Assembly (NCBI GenBank): GCA_964236695.1
Contig: CAXSFU010000027.1
Coordinates: 1 to 42,894, forward strand
From: CAXSEF01 sp964236695
GTDB taxonomy: Bacteria > Pseudomonadota > Alphaproteobacteria > Acetobacterales > Acetobacteraceae
Direction: 5' to 3'
Length of the DNA: 42,894 bases
The position numbers were made by a program, and so were the translations under genes. The notes under the pieces are model-generated. The model ran no database searches, was not told the DNA's origin, and saw only the letters and a program-made list of their open reading frames with translations. This document shows positions 16,973 to 24,461 of this stretch, one piece after another. How positions within the stretch are numbered: position 1 is the first letter of the stretch; every line of letters starts with the position of its first letter.

Positions 16973-17153
16973 AAAGGCCAGGGCTCTGCCCTGGGCCCGC
17001 CAGGCGGAGGTGGCCAAAGGTTCCGACGATCCGCCTGGATCGTTGGAAAGGCCAACGGAGGGAGCCGCCCCTGGACCCGGCCTCCCTTCAGCAACGGGTT
17101 CCAAGGGCCCTGCCTTTGGCGGGGTCCAGGGGCAGAGCCCCTGGCCTTCCTCC
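16973..17153. repeat. Composite hairpin repeat between tRNA-Pro and merR
   Basis: The left end is CCAGGGC-TCT-GCCCTGG (16978-16994) and the right end CCAGGGGC-AGA-GCCCCTGG (17128-17146), the latter 33 nt from the merR stop. The middle (16993-17085) is a near-identical inverted copy of 5655-5747 and contains a further stem CCGACGATCC/GGATCGTTGG. It is one of the two longest copies in the window. Confidence 0.85.
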
Positions 17154-17179
17154 CTGGACACCACCCGGCCCCGCCGCCG

Positions 17180-17827
17180 TCACGGCAGCAGCCTCCGCAC
17201 CGCCTCCAGCTCGCGCAGCACCCTGAGCAGCACCTCCCGCCCCGGCGGCGGGCCCGCCACCACCACGCCCGCCGCCGCCGGCCCGGCCTCGGCGGCCTCC
17301 TGACCGTGGGTCCGCTCCGCCGCCGCCTCCGCGCGCTCCGCCTCCGTCGCCGGCGGGATGTCGTCCGACAGCCGCCCGCCGCCCTCGCGCAGCAGACGCT
17401 GCACCCCCCGGATCGTGTAGCCCTGGGTGTAGAGCAGGTCCGAGATCCGCCGCAGCAGCGCGATGTCGTCCGGCCGGTAGTAGCGCCGCCCCCCGCCGCG
17501 CTTGAGCGGCCGCACCATCGGGAACCGCGTCTCCCAGAACCGCAGCACGTGCTGCGGGATGTGCAGCTCGTCGGCCACCTCGCTGATGGTGCGGAACGCG
17601 TTCGGCGCCTTCTTCAGCCGCGCCCGCGGCGCCTCGCCCGCCACCGCCCCGCCGTGCCCGCCACCGGACGACGACGCCCCCGCCGTCCCGCCTTCCGCAC
17701 CTGCGCCAGCCGCACCGCCCGGCTCCTCGCCCCCCGGCGGGTCGGCCCCCGCCCCCGGCCGGTCCGGCGCCGCCGGGCCATCCCCCGGCCCTGGCCCGGA
17801 CGCCCCGGCCTGCGGCGCCCTAGTCAT
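17180..17827 (-). CDS. MerR family transcriptional regulator
   Basis: The 215-residue protein has a disordered N-terminus of about 75 residues rich in G, A, P and E. A MerR-type winged helix follows: FRTISEVADELHIPQHVLRF (78-97), WETRFPMVRP, and a GGGRRYY wing (111-117) with RPDDIALLRRISDLLYTQGY. The effector end is short and low in complexity, without the cysteines of metal-sensing members. The gene starts within the last codons of ihfA (8-nt overlap), the arrangement seen in many Alphaproteobacteria, so the two are co-translated. The inducer and targets are unknown. Confidence 0.9.
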   Translation of the reverse strand: MTRAPQAGASGPGPGDGPAAPDRPGAGADPPGGEEPGGAAGAGAEGGTAGASSSGGGHGGAVAGEAPRARLKKAPNAFRTISEVADELHIPQHVLRFWETRFPMVRPLKRGGGRRYYRPDDIALLRRISDLLYTQGYTIRGVQRLLREGGGRLSDDIPPATEAERAEAAAERTHGQEAAEAGPAAAGVVVAGPPPGREVLLRVLRELEAVRRLLP

Positions 17828-18131
17828 CCTCGGCCGCAGGGATCGCCGTGCCGTTCACGTGCGCCTTGAGCACCTGGCTCGGCCGGAACACCAGCACCCG
17901 GCGCGGCAGGATCGGCACCTCCACCCCGGTCTTCGGGTTGCGTCCGACGCGCCGCCCCTTCTGCCGCACGGAGAACGTCCCGAACCCGCTGATCTTCACG
18001 GAATGCCCGGACTCCAGCACCTTCGCGACCTGCTCCAGCACGGACTCCAGCAGCTCCGCGGACTCGTTCCGCGACAGCCCGACCTGCGTGTAGATGCGCT
18101 CGGCCAGCTGGGCCCGGGTCACCGTGTTCAT
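17820..18131 (-). CDS. ihfA: Integration host factor, alpha subunit
   Basis: The 103-residue protein is of normal IHF-alpha length. TVTRAQLAERIYTQVGLSR opens the dimerisation helices, SVKISGFGTFSVRQKG and the NPKTG arm (GRNPKTGVEVPILPRR) form the DNA-bending saddle, and the tail is acidic (AAEDD). It dimerises with IHF-beta, encoded elsewhere, to bend DNA at promoters and recombination sites. It lies between fabH and merR, its standard position in Alphaproteobacteria. The start ATG at 18131 opens an intergenic region of nearly 300 nt that carries a hairpin repeat. Confidence 0.97.
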   Translation of the reverse strand: MNTVTRAQLAERIYTQVGLSRNESAELLESVLEQVAKVLESGHSVKISGFGTFSVRQKGRRVGRNPKTGVEVPILPRRVLVFRPSQVLKAHVNGTAIPAAEDD

Positions 18132-18277
18132 ACGGCAACGCTACTGATGCCCAGATGCACAGTCAACGAACCCCGCAATCTCAGGGACTTGGCCGTGTCC
18201 TCCGCACCACACCCACCCGGATTGTGCACACGGGGCACAGCAAGCAGCGAACTCGCAGCCTCCCGCGCGACGAAGGA

Positions 18278-18424
18278 AAGCAAGCAAGGCTGGGCTCTGC
18301 CCAGACCCGCAAAGGGCCGTGAGGCCCTTTGATCCCTTGACTTAAGAATCGGATTCCAAAGGCTCGGCCTTTGGCGGGGTCCCCGCTTCCAGGCATGGGG
18401 GGCAGAGCCCCTGGCCTTCCTTCC
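18278..18424. repeat. Composite hairpin repeat between ihfA and fabH
   Basis: It begins AAGCAAGG with CTGGGC-TCT-GCCCAG (18290-18304), a stem in which both arms have changed together compared with the common CCAGGGC form. AAAGGGCC-GTGA-GGCCCTTT follows, then GACTTAAG, and AAAGGCTCGGCCTTT in mirror orientation. The right end is GGGGC-AGA-GCCCC (18399-18411), 16 nt from the fabH stop. Confidence 0.85.
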
Positions 18425-18427
18425 TTT

Positions 18428-19387
18428 TTACAGCCGGACCAGCGCCGACCCCCAGGTGAGCCCGCCCCCCAGCGCCTCCATCAGCACCAGGTCCCCCCGC
18501 CGTATCCGCCCGTCCCCGTACGCCTGCGCCAGCGCCAGCGGGATCGACGCCGCCGAGGTGTTCGCGTGCCGGTCCACCGTCACCACCACACGCTCCGGCG
18601 GCAGCCCCAGCTTGCGCCCCATCGCCTGGATGATCCGCAGGTTCGCCTGGTGCGGCACCAGCCAGTCCACGTCCGCCTGCACCAGCCCGTTCGCCGCCAG
18701 CGCCTCGTCCACCACCGCCGCCAGCTTGAACACCGCGTGGCGGAACACCTCGCGCCCGTTCATCACCAGCGTCCCCGGCCCGTCCCGCCCCACCGCGCCG
18801 TCCACGAACAGGATGTCGCCCAGCCCCCCCTCGGCGTGCAGGTGCGTCGACAGCACCCCCTCGCCCTCCGCCGCCCCGGCGCGCAGCAGCACCGCCCCCG
18901 CCCCGTCGCCGAACAGCACGCACGTCCCCCGGTCGCTCCAGTCCAGGATGCGCGAGAACACCTCCGCGCCGATCACCAGCACGCAGCGCGCCTGCCCGCA
19001 GCGGATGAACGCGTCGGCCATCGACAGCCCGTACACGAACCCGGAGCACGCCGCCGACAGGTCCATCCCGAACCCGCGCGTGACCCCCAGCGCCGCCTGC
19101 ACCCGCAGCGCCGTCGCCGGGAACGCCTGGTCCGGCGTGCTCGTCGCCAGCAGCACGCAGTCCACCTCGGAGGCATCCACCCCCGCGTCGTCGAGCGCCG
19201 CCCGCGCCGCACGCGCCCCCATGAACGCCGCCGTCTCGTGCGGCCCCGCCAGATGGCGCTGCTCGATCCCGGTGCGCTCGCGGATCCACGAATCCGAGGT
19301 GTCCACCCGCTCCGCCAGCTCCGCGTTGGACACCACCCGCTCCGGCAGGTAGCCGCCGATCCCCGCCAGCCGCGAACGCACGCTCAT
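18428..19387 (-). CDS. fabH: Beta-ketoacyl-ACP synthase III
   Basis: FabH starts fatty acid synthesis by condensing acetyl-CoA with malonyl-ACP in the cytoplasm. The 319-residue protein has the full Cys-His-Asn triad: Cys114 in SAACSGFVYGL, His246 in VPHQANLRI and Asn276 in HANTSAASIPLAL. The N-terminal IGGYLPERVVSN and SWIRERTGIEQRH are family hallmarks. The start ATG 19387 is unambiguous by alignment with these. It follows plsX in the conserved plsX-fabH-ihfA order, but hairpin repeats separate it from both neighbours. Confidence 0.97.
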   Translation of the reverse strand: MSVRSRLAGIGGYLPERVVSNAELAERVDTSDSWIRERTGIEQRHLAGPHETAAFMGARAARAALDDAGVDASEVDCVLLATSTPDQAFPATALRVQAALGVTRGFGMDLSAACSGFVYGLSMADAFIRCGQARCVLVIGAEVFSRILDWSDRGTCVLFGDGAGAVLLRAGAAEGEGVLSTHLHAEGGLGDILFVDGAVGRDGPGTLVMNGREVFRHAVFKLAAVVDEALAANGLVQADVDWLVPHQANLRIIQAMGRKLGLPPERVVVTVDRHANTSAASIPLALAQAYGDGRIRRGDLVLMEALGGGLTWGSALVRL

Positions 19388-19428
19388 GTCCCCCGGCTCC
19401 CGGACCCCAAACCCCGGCCCTCAAACCC

Positions 19429-19512
19429 TCTGAGCCCCTTGCCTAAACAAAGCCGGGTCCAGGGGCGGCTTCGCTCCTGGCGGGTCCGGGCAGAGCCCGG
19501 CCTTGCTTCCTT
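19429..19512 (-). repeat. Hairpin repeat copy at the plsX 3' end
   Basis: The hairpin CCGGGC-AGA-GCCCGG (19486-19500) lies 26 nt from the plsX stop. The second hairpin, CCAGGGGCGG and CGCTCCTGG, is at 19459-19480. The stem again differs from the common sequence symmetrically (C-G in place of A-T). Confidence 0.8.
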
Positions 19513-19526
19513 CCCGCCCGCCCCCC

Positions 19527-20591
19527 TCACAACGCCGTCGCCATGTCCACGTCGTCCGCCGTCGCCGCCGCCCGCAGCTCGGCGATCCGCGCCAGCCCCG
19601 CCCGGATGCGCTCGTTGAACCCGTGCGTCACCAAGTCGACCGCGACGTCCACCGCGTGGGCGAAGCCTTCCGCGTCCGTGCCGCCGTGCGACTTCACCAC
19701 CACCCCGTTCAGCCCCAGCAGCATCGCCCCGTTGTAGCGCCGCGGGTCGAGCCACTCGCGCAGCCGCTCCAGCCCCGGCCGCGCCAGCAGGTAGCCCAGC
19801 CGCGCCTGCGCGCTGGCGGTGAACACCTCGCGCAGCATCTCGCGCACCAGACGCAGCGCGCCCTCCCCGGTCTTGAGCGCCACGTTGCCGGTGAACCCGT
19901 CCGTCACCACCACGTCCGTGGTCCCCGCCGCGATGTCGTGCCCCTCCACGAAGCCGTGGAACTGCGGCCCGATGTGGCTCGCGCGCAGCAGCTCCGCCGC
20001 CTGGCGCAGCACTTCCGAGCCCTTCAGCTCCTCCGACCCCACGTTGAGCAGCCCGATCGACGGCGCCGGCAGCCCCAGCACCGTGCGCGCGAACACGTCG
20101 CCCAGCAGCGCGAACTCCACCAGGTTGCGCGTGTCGCAGGCGACGTTGGCGCCCAGGTCGAGCAGCACCACGTCGCCCCGCCCCGACGGCGCGATCGCCG
20201 CCATCGCCGGCCGGTCGATCCCCGGCAGAGTCTTGATCACGATCTTGGCCAGCGCCAGCAGCGCCCCGGTGTTGCCCGCCGACACCACGCCGAGCGCTTC
20301 GCCGGACGCCACAGCGTCGATCGCCACCCGCATCGACGCGCCCCGCACCCGCAGCGCCGCCGTCGGCTTCATCTCCGACGGGATCACCGCCGGCGCGTGC
20401 CGCAGCGTCGCCACCGCCGCCAGCCCAGGCCGCGCGCCCAGCATCGGCGCCAGCACCGCCTCGTCGCCCACCAGCAGGAACCGCGCCCCGGGATGGCGCT
20501 CCACCGACAGCGCCAGCCCGCCGAGCACCGCCTCGGGCGCATGGTCGCCGCCCATTGCGTCCACCGCCAGGGTGAAGGGAACCGCCGCCAT
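19527..20591 (-). CDS. plsX: Phosphate acyltransferase
   Basis: PlsX converts acyl-ACP to acyl-phosphate, the substrate of PlsY in phospholipid synthesis, at the inner face of the membrane. The start is ATG 20591 (MAAVPFTLAVDAMGGDHAPE), giving 354 residues, the usual size; a 20-residue longer reading has no support. DAMGGDHAP, SAGNTGALLALAKI, RPAMAAIAP and TDGFTGNVALKTGEG are conserved PlsX motifs. It lies 43 nt after rpmF and upstream of fabH, the standard rpmF-plsX-fabH order. Confidence 0.96.
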   Translation of the reverse strand: MAAVPFTLAVDAMGGDHAPEAVLGGLALSVERHPGARFLLVGDEAVLAPMLGARPGLAAVATLRHAPAVIPSEMKPTAALRVRGASMRVAIDAVASGEALGVVSAGNTGALLALAKIVIKTLPGIDRPAMAAIAPSGRGDVVLLDLGANVACDTRNLVEFALLGDVFARTVLGLPAPSIGLLNVGSEELKGSEVLRQAAELLRASHIGPQFHGFVEGHDIAAGTTDVVVTDGFTGNVALKTGEGALRLVREMLREVFTASAQARLGYLLARPGLERLREWLDPRRYNGAMLLGLNGVVVKSHGGTDAEGFAHAVDVAVDLVTHGFNERIRAGLARIAELRAAATADDVDMATAL

Positions 20592-20634
20592 CACGCCGCC
20601 CCCGATCCTGCCAAGCGACGACCCGCCGCCCGGC

Positions 20635-20838
20635 TCAGGTGCGGACGGCACCCTTCAGCGCCTTGCCGGCCACCACGACCTCGCGCCCGTCGTAGTACCC
20701 GCAATGGCTGCAGATGTGGTGCGGGCGCTTCAGCTCGCCGCAGTTGCCGCACTCGTTGTGCGCCTCGGGCGTCAGCGCATGGTGCGCGCGGCGCATCCCC
20801 TGGCGGGACGGCGAGGTCTTTCTCTTGGGAACGGCCAT
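20635..20838 (-). CDS. rpmF: 50S ribosomal protein L32
   Basis: The 67-residue basic protein opens MAVPKRKTSPSRQGMRRAHH, the invariant start of L32. Cys30, Cys33, Cys43 and Cys46 (CGNC and CSHC) form a zinc ribbon. The start ATG 20838 follows a GGAGGGG binding site. L32 belongs to the large ribosomal subunit. Its usual upstream partner yceD is not adjacent: it lies 3.6 kb away at 24462-24977, beyond three inserted plus-strand genes. Confidence 0.97.
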   Translation of the reverse strand: MAVPKRKTSPSRQGMRRAHHALTPEAHNECGNCGELKRPHHICSHCGYYDGREVVVAGKALKGAVRT

Positions 20839-20986
20839 GGGACTGCGCCCCTCCGGGTTCTGGCGACGCGACGGAGCCGCCGCGGCTGCGGGGCCCGTGC
20901 CGCGCACCGGCAATACGAGCCGCGCGCTGTACCAGAGGCGACCCGGGGCCGCAAGCGGGAGTGGTGCCTCGCCTGGAGGTCCGGAC

Positions 20987-21088
20987 AGGAAGGCCAGGGG
21001 CTCTGCCCCTGGACCCCGCCAAAGGCCGAGCCTTTGGAATCCAATACTTAGGCAAGGCCGGGTCCAGGGCAGAGCCCTGGCCTGCCTG
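20987..21088. repeat. Composite hairpin repeat at the left edge of the inserted regulatory module
   Basis: CCAGGGGC-TCT-GCCCCTGG (20994-21012) is followed by ACCCCGCC and CCAAAGGC-CGA-GCCTTTGG (21019-21037), then ATACTTAGG. The inverted end is CCAGGGC-AGA-GCCCTGG (21064-21080). It lies between rpmF and the Crp-type gene, which diverge. A matching copy borders the other side of the module at 24315-24441. Confidence 0.85.
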
Positions 21089-21173
21089 GCCTGTGCGCCG
21101 GCAACCGCGATCGGCGCCACCGCGAGCCTGGGCTTCCCGATCAACGCCGTCCGCTCCGGTCCGGGACAGGGCG

Positions 21174-21253
21174 GCCGTACGGCACCGGCTTGAACCTCCC
21201 GCCCGGACGTGCCACCTGCCGCGCCATCGGTCGTCCGTCTATGGCAACGACCG
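21174..21253. promoter_or_regulatory. Inverted repeats upstream of the Crp-type regulator
   Basis: GCCGTACGGC at 21174-21183 is a perfect 10-nt palindrome. A second pair, CGGTCGT (21228-21234) and ACGACCG (21247-21253), has a 12-nt spacer. Both lie 45-125 nt before the GTG start of the regulator. CCGTAC and GTACGG recur just after that gene (22044-22061). They may be operators, possibly for autoregulation. Nothing in the sequence proves binding. Confidence 0.35.
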
Positions 21254-21298
21254 ACAGAGAGCAGACAGCGCTCCCGCCAGCTTCAGCGGGGGTATGCC

Positions 21299-22036
21299 GT
21301 GTCCGACTCCATTCGCGACTTCCTGTCCGCCCAAGGGCGCAACCTCCTGCTGGACGCCCTCGCCCCCGACGCGATGGCGCGGCTCCGCCCCCGGCTGGAG
21401 CGCGTGGAGCTTCCTCTCAGGACCCGCGTCCTGATCGCAGACGAGCCCGTCGAGTTCGTCCATTTCCTGCAGTCCGGCACCGTGTCGATGATCTCCACCC
21501 TGGAGGACGGCACCACGGTCGAGGTCGGCCTGGTCGGCGCGGAAGGCTTCGTCGGCCTGTCCGTGCTCCTCGGCGCCCCCACCGCCCCGCTGGAAGGCCT
21601 GGTGCAGGTCGCCGGAACCGCGCTGCGCCTGCCCGCCGCCGGGTTCCGCGCGGCGCTCGACGAGGTCCCCGGCCTGCGCGACCTGCTGCTCCGCTACCTC
21701 GACTCCTTCCACGTCCAGGTGTCGCAGTCCGCCACCTGCAACATCCGCCACCGCATCGAGCAGCGCCTCGCCCGCTGGCTGCTGATGACCCACGACCGCG
21801 TCGGCGGCGACAGCTTCACCATGACCCAGGAGTTCATGTCGCACATGCTCGGCGTGCACCGCCCCGGCGTCACCCTCGCCGTGGGCGCGCTGCAGCGCGC
21901 CGGACTGGTCCGCCACGACCGCGGCACCATGCACGTGCTCGACCGCGCCGGCCTGGAAGCCGCCGCCTGCGAATGCTACGCCAACGCGCGCCGCCGCATG
22001 GACTGGATCACGGCCCCCCCCCGCACTAGGCCGTGA
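21299..22036 (+). CDS. Crp/Fnr family transcriptional regulator
   Basis: The start is GTG 21299 (MSDSIRDFLSAQGRN) preceded by a GGGGG site; a longer reading to 21209 has none. The 245-residue protein has a cyclic-nucleotide-binding-like beta barrel (about 25-140; FVHFLQSGTVSMISTLEDG, GLVGAEGFVGLSVLL). A Crp-type helix-turn-helix follows (about 165-225), with RIEQRLARWLLMTHDRV and FMSHMLGVHRPGVTLAVGAL. FNR-type iron-sulfur cysteines are missing near the N-terminus, and the barrel lacks an obvious RxA cAMP pocket, so the ligand is unknown. It is the first of three plus-strand regulatory genes placed between rpmF and yceD. Confidence 0.9.
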   Translation: MSDSIRDFLSAQGRNLLLDALAPDAMARLRPRLERVELPLRTRVLIADEPVEFVHFLQSGTVSMISTLEDGTTVEVGLVGAEGFVGLSVLLGAPTAPLEGLVQVAGTALRLPAAGFRAALDEVPGLRDLLLRYLDSFHVQVSQSATCNIRHRIEQRLARWLLMTHDRVGGDSFTMTQEFMSHMLGVHRPGVTLAVGALQRAGLVRHDRGTMHVLDRAGLEAAACECYANARRRMDWITAPPRTRP

Positions 22037-22043
22037 CCTCATG

Positions 22044-22061
22044 CCGTACGCCGCAGTACGG
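22044..22061. promoter_or_regulatory. Inverted repeat between the Crp-type and kinase genes
   Basis: CCGTAC and GTACGG flank the 6-nt GCCGCA. The repeat starts 7 nt after the regulator's stop codon and ends 56 nt before the kinase start. It could be a weak terminator hairpin or an operator; the same CCGTAC/GTACGG words occur at 21174-21183 upstream of the regulator. Confidence 0.35.
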
Positions 22062-22117
22062 ACGCTCCAGGGTCTTTCCGCGTAGGCCGCCACTCCAGCC
22101 CGGCAGCGGAGCACTTC

Positions 22118-23371
22118 ATGATCCCTCCCGTCGCCCAGTCTCCAGGTGGGAAGTCTCTCGACCGGGAGCCTCTTGACGGGGGACTCCCTGACTCGGACCC
22201 CCTCGAAAGGGCCTTCCTCGGTCGGGACTCTCTTGACAGGCAACCCCTCGGCGGCGTGGTCCTCGACAGGAAATCCCCCGCCGGGGCGTGCGACACCGCC
22301 CGTCCGGCCACCGCCCTCGGCGCCGCCACGACCACCCGCGGCCTCGCCGAACCCGTCGACGCCGACGCCCGCCACGCCGGCGGCCGTGCCGACCCGCCAT
22401 GCCCTCCCGTCCCGCCGGCCGCGGCCTGGGACGCGCTCGAACGCCGCCTCGGCCGGGTCGCCGAACAGGTCGAGCACGCCGTCGCCTTGCTGGACCGCAC
22501 GCTCGCCGCCCTCGCCGCCACCACGCAGCTCTCGACCGGCACCGCCCCGGTCCACTCCCCGGCAGCCGGAACCGTGCCCACGGCGTTCGCACCCGTCGAT
22601 CCCGCAACCGCCAGCCCTGCACCCCCCGGCCCGTCGCCCGCCACCGTCCCGACGGGCAGCGCCCTGCCCGACGCCCCCGCCGCTCTCCCGGCCGCAGGTC
22701 CCGCGGCCGGCCTCGCCCTCGCCGAGATCCTGTCGCGCGAGGCCGACCACCGCGTCGCCAACAACCTCCAGATCGTCGCCACCCTGCTGCACCGCCAGGC
22801 GCAGGCCGCCGACAGCGACGCGGTGCGCGACGCCCTGAACGGCGCCGGCGCCCGCGTGGCCGCGATCGGCAGGCTGCACGTCGCCCTGCGCCCGCCCGAC
22901 CTGTCCGCCCCATCCCTGTCCGGCCCGTCGCCCGCCTGCGTGGACCTGCACGCCTACCTCGCCGACCTGTGCGCCACCCTCGCCGAAAGCACCGGCGCCG
23001 AGGCCACCGGCCGCGTCATCCGCGTCGAGCTGCAGCCCTGCTCGGTGCCGCCGCTGGCCGCCCAGCGCCTCGGCCTCCTGGTCACCGAGCTGGTGACCAA
23101 CGCCCTGCGCCACGCCCTGCCGCCGACCCGCCCGGGTACGGTGCGCGTGCACGGCGCCCCCCAGCCCGGCGGCGGCTACCGCCTGTGCGTCGAGGACGAC
23201 GGCTGCGGCCTGCCGCGCGACTTCGACCTCCGGCTGCGCCGCTCCGGCCTCGGCCTGCGCATGGCCCTGATGTGCGCCGACCAGCTGCAGGCCCGCCTGA
23301 CCGCCGAGCCGCACCCCCGCGCCGGCGCCCGCTTCACCCTGCTCCTGCCCGCGACCCCGGCCCCCGCCTGA
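22118..23371 (+). CDS. HisKA_2 (HWE-like) sensor histidine kinase with a pentad-repeat leader
   Basis: ATG 22118 is preceded by GGAG. The 417-residue protein has no membrane helix. Residues about 9-50 are eight units of five residues, each usually starting with Leu (LDREP LDGGL ... LGRDS LDRQP LGGVV LDRKS). An alanine/proline-rich linker holds a short helical stretch (WDALERRLGRVAEQVEHAVA). The kinase core has EADHRVANNLQIVATLLHRQ with phosphoacceptor His211, an N-box VTELVTNALRHA with Asn328, VEDDGCGLP and GLGLRMALMCADQL. It should be a soluble kinase that phosphorylates the response regulator encoded 222 nt downstream. The signal is unknown. Confidence 0.88.
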   Translation: MIPPVAQSPGGKSLDREPLDGGLPDSDPLERAFLGRDSLDRQPLGGVVLDRKSPAGACDTARPATALGAATTTRGLAEPVDADARHAGGRADPPCPPVPPAAAWDALERRLGRVAEQVEHAVALLDRTLAALAATTQLSTGTAPVHSPAAGTVPTAFAPVDPATASPAPPGPSPATVPTGSALPDAPAALPAAGPAAGLALAEILSREADHRVANNLQIVATLLHRQAQAADSDAVRDALNGAGARVAAIGRLHVALRPPDLSAPSLSGPSPACVDLHAYLADLCATLAESTGAEATGRVIRVELQPCSVPPLAAQRLGLLVTELVTNALRHALPPTRPGTVRVHGAPQPGGGYRLCVEDDGCGLPRDFDLRLRRSGLGLRMALMCADQLQARLTAEPHPRAGARFTLLLPATPAPA

Positions 23372-23593
23372 CGCAACGGCCTCACGCCCCGCGCCACCCG
23401 CCCGCGCCGCCCCGCCCACCCCTGCACTCTGCCGCCGTGTCGCCCCGGGTCGCCCGCACGGCCCGCGCCGCCACGTGGCCCACGCTCCCGTATGTCCCCC
23501 CCCCCGTATGCCAGCGTACCGCCGCCCGCCCGTGGCTCCCCCATGACTGCCCCACCCGTGGATCAGGGATCCACCCCGGATAAGGAGCGTGCC
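23372..23593. other. Spacer between kinase and response regulator genes
   Basis: This 222-nt stretch is very GC-rich with long C-runs, including a ten-C tract and two CCCGTATG words near 23490 and 23508. No open frame with good codon use and no hairpin repeat was found. A promoter for the response regulator could lie here, but no clear hexamers are visible. Confidence 0.4.
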
Positions 23594-24298
23594 ATGCCGC
23601 CTCGGCAGCAGATCCTGGTCGTGGACGACGACGCCGGCTTCGCCCACGCCCTCGCGGCCCAAATCGACGAGACCGCCGGCTTCGCCGCCACCGTCGCCGG
23701 CAGCCTCGCCGAGGCCGAGGCGCTGCGCACGGAGCCGGGCACGGGCTTCGAGGCCTTCCTGCTCGACGTCGGCCTGCCCGACGGCGACGGCCGCCAGTTC
23801 TGCGCCCGCCTGCGCCGCCTCGGCGTCGAGGTGCCGATCCTGATGCTGACCGGCTCGGACGCAGAGTCCGACGTCGTCCATGGCCTGTCCGCCGGCGCCG
23901 ACGACTACATCGCCAAGCCGCTCCGCTTCCCCGTGCTGATGGCCCGCCTGCGCTCCCAGCTGCGCAGCTTCGAGAGCAGCATGCACCGGACCATCGGCAT
24001 CGGCCCCTACACCTTCCACCCCGGCGAGAAGATGCTGCGCGAGCCCGGCCGCCGCCGCATCCCGCTCACCGACAAGGAAACCAGGATCCTGCGCCACCTG
24101 TGCCGCACCCCCGGCGAGGGCGTGGCCCGCCAGGTGCTGCTCGGCGAGGTCTGGGGCTACGGCCCGCAGATCAGCACCCACACCCTGGAAACCCACATCT
24201 ACCGCCTGCGCCAGAAGATCGAGCCCGACCCGAGCCAGCCCCGGCTGCTCCTGTTCGGCGGCGGCTGCTACGCCCTGCACATGAGCCAGGCCGCCTGA
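23594..24298 (+). CDS. OmpR/PhoB-type response regulator
   Basis: The start is ATG 23594 with AAGGAG 8 nt before it. The 234-residue protein has a receiver (1-120) with Asp11 to Asp13, phosphoacceptor Asp58 in FLLDVGLPDGDG, Thr86 and Lys108. A winged-helix output domain (about 135-232) follows, with PLTDKETRILRHLCRTPGEG, LLGEVWGYGPQISTHTLETH and YRLRQKIE. It should bind DNA when phosphorylated, most likely by the HisKA_2 kinase just upstream. It is the last gene of the inserted module. HisKA_2 kinases more often pair with other output types, so the pairing is inferred from position. Confidence 0.92.
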   Translation: MPPRQQILVVDDDAGFAHALAAQIDETAGFAATVAGSLAEAEALRTEPGTGFEAFLLDVGLPDGDGRQFCARLRRLGVEVPILMLTGSDAESDVVHGLSAGADDYIAKPLRFPVLMARLRSQLRSFESSMHRTIGIGPYTFHPGEKMLREPGRRRIPLTDKETRILRHLCRTPGEGVARQVLLGEVWGYGPQISTHTLETHIYRLRQKIEPDPSQPRLLLFGGGCYALHMSQAA

Positions 24299-24314
24299 TA
24301 CCGGCGGCCAGGAC

Positions 24315-24441
24315 AGGAAGGCCAGGGGCTCTGCCCCTGGACCCCGCCAAAGGCAGGGCCCTTGGAACCCCTTACTTAAAGTAAAGCCGGTCCAGGGGCG
24401 GCTCGCATCTGGCGGGTCTGGGCAGAGCCCAGCCTTGCTTG
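24315..24441. repeat. Composite hairpin repeat at the right edge of the regulatory module
   Basis: The left hairpin CCAGGGGC-TCT-GCCCCTGG (24322-24340) lies 23 nt after the response-regulator stop. The right end CTGGGC-AGA-GCCCAG (24418-24432) lies 29 nt from the yceD stop and shows the symmetric stem change also seen at 18290 and 30566. The middle has CCAAAGGCAGGGCCCTTGG and CTTACTTAAAG. Confidence 0.85.
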
Positions 24442-24461
24442 CCTTACGACAAGCCAGGCTC

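Noticed and set aside
18218..18230. DnaA box near ATTGTGCACACGG
   Set aside because: It departs from the TTATNCACA consensus and is a single site, so an origin is not supported.
24315..24441. Hairpin repeats as plain rho-independent terminators
   Set aside because: They lack a T-run after the stem, occur in both orientations and as double units, and some lie between a divergent pair or upstream of a gene.
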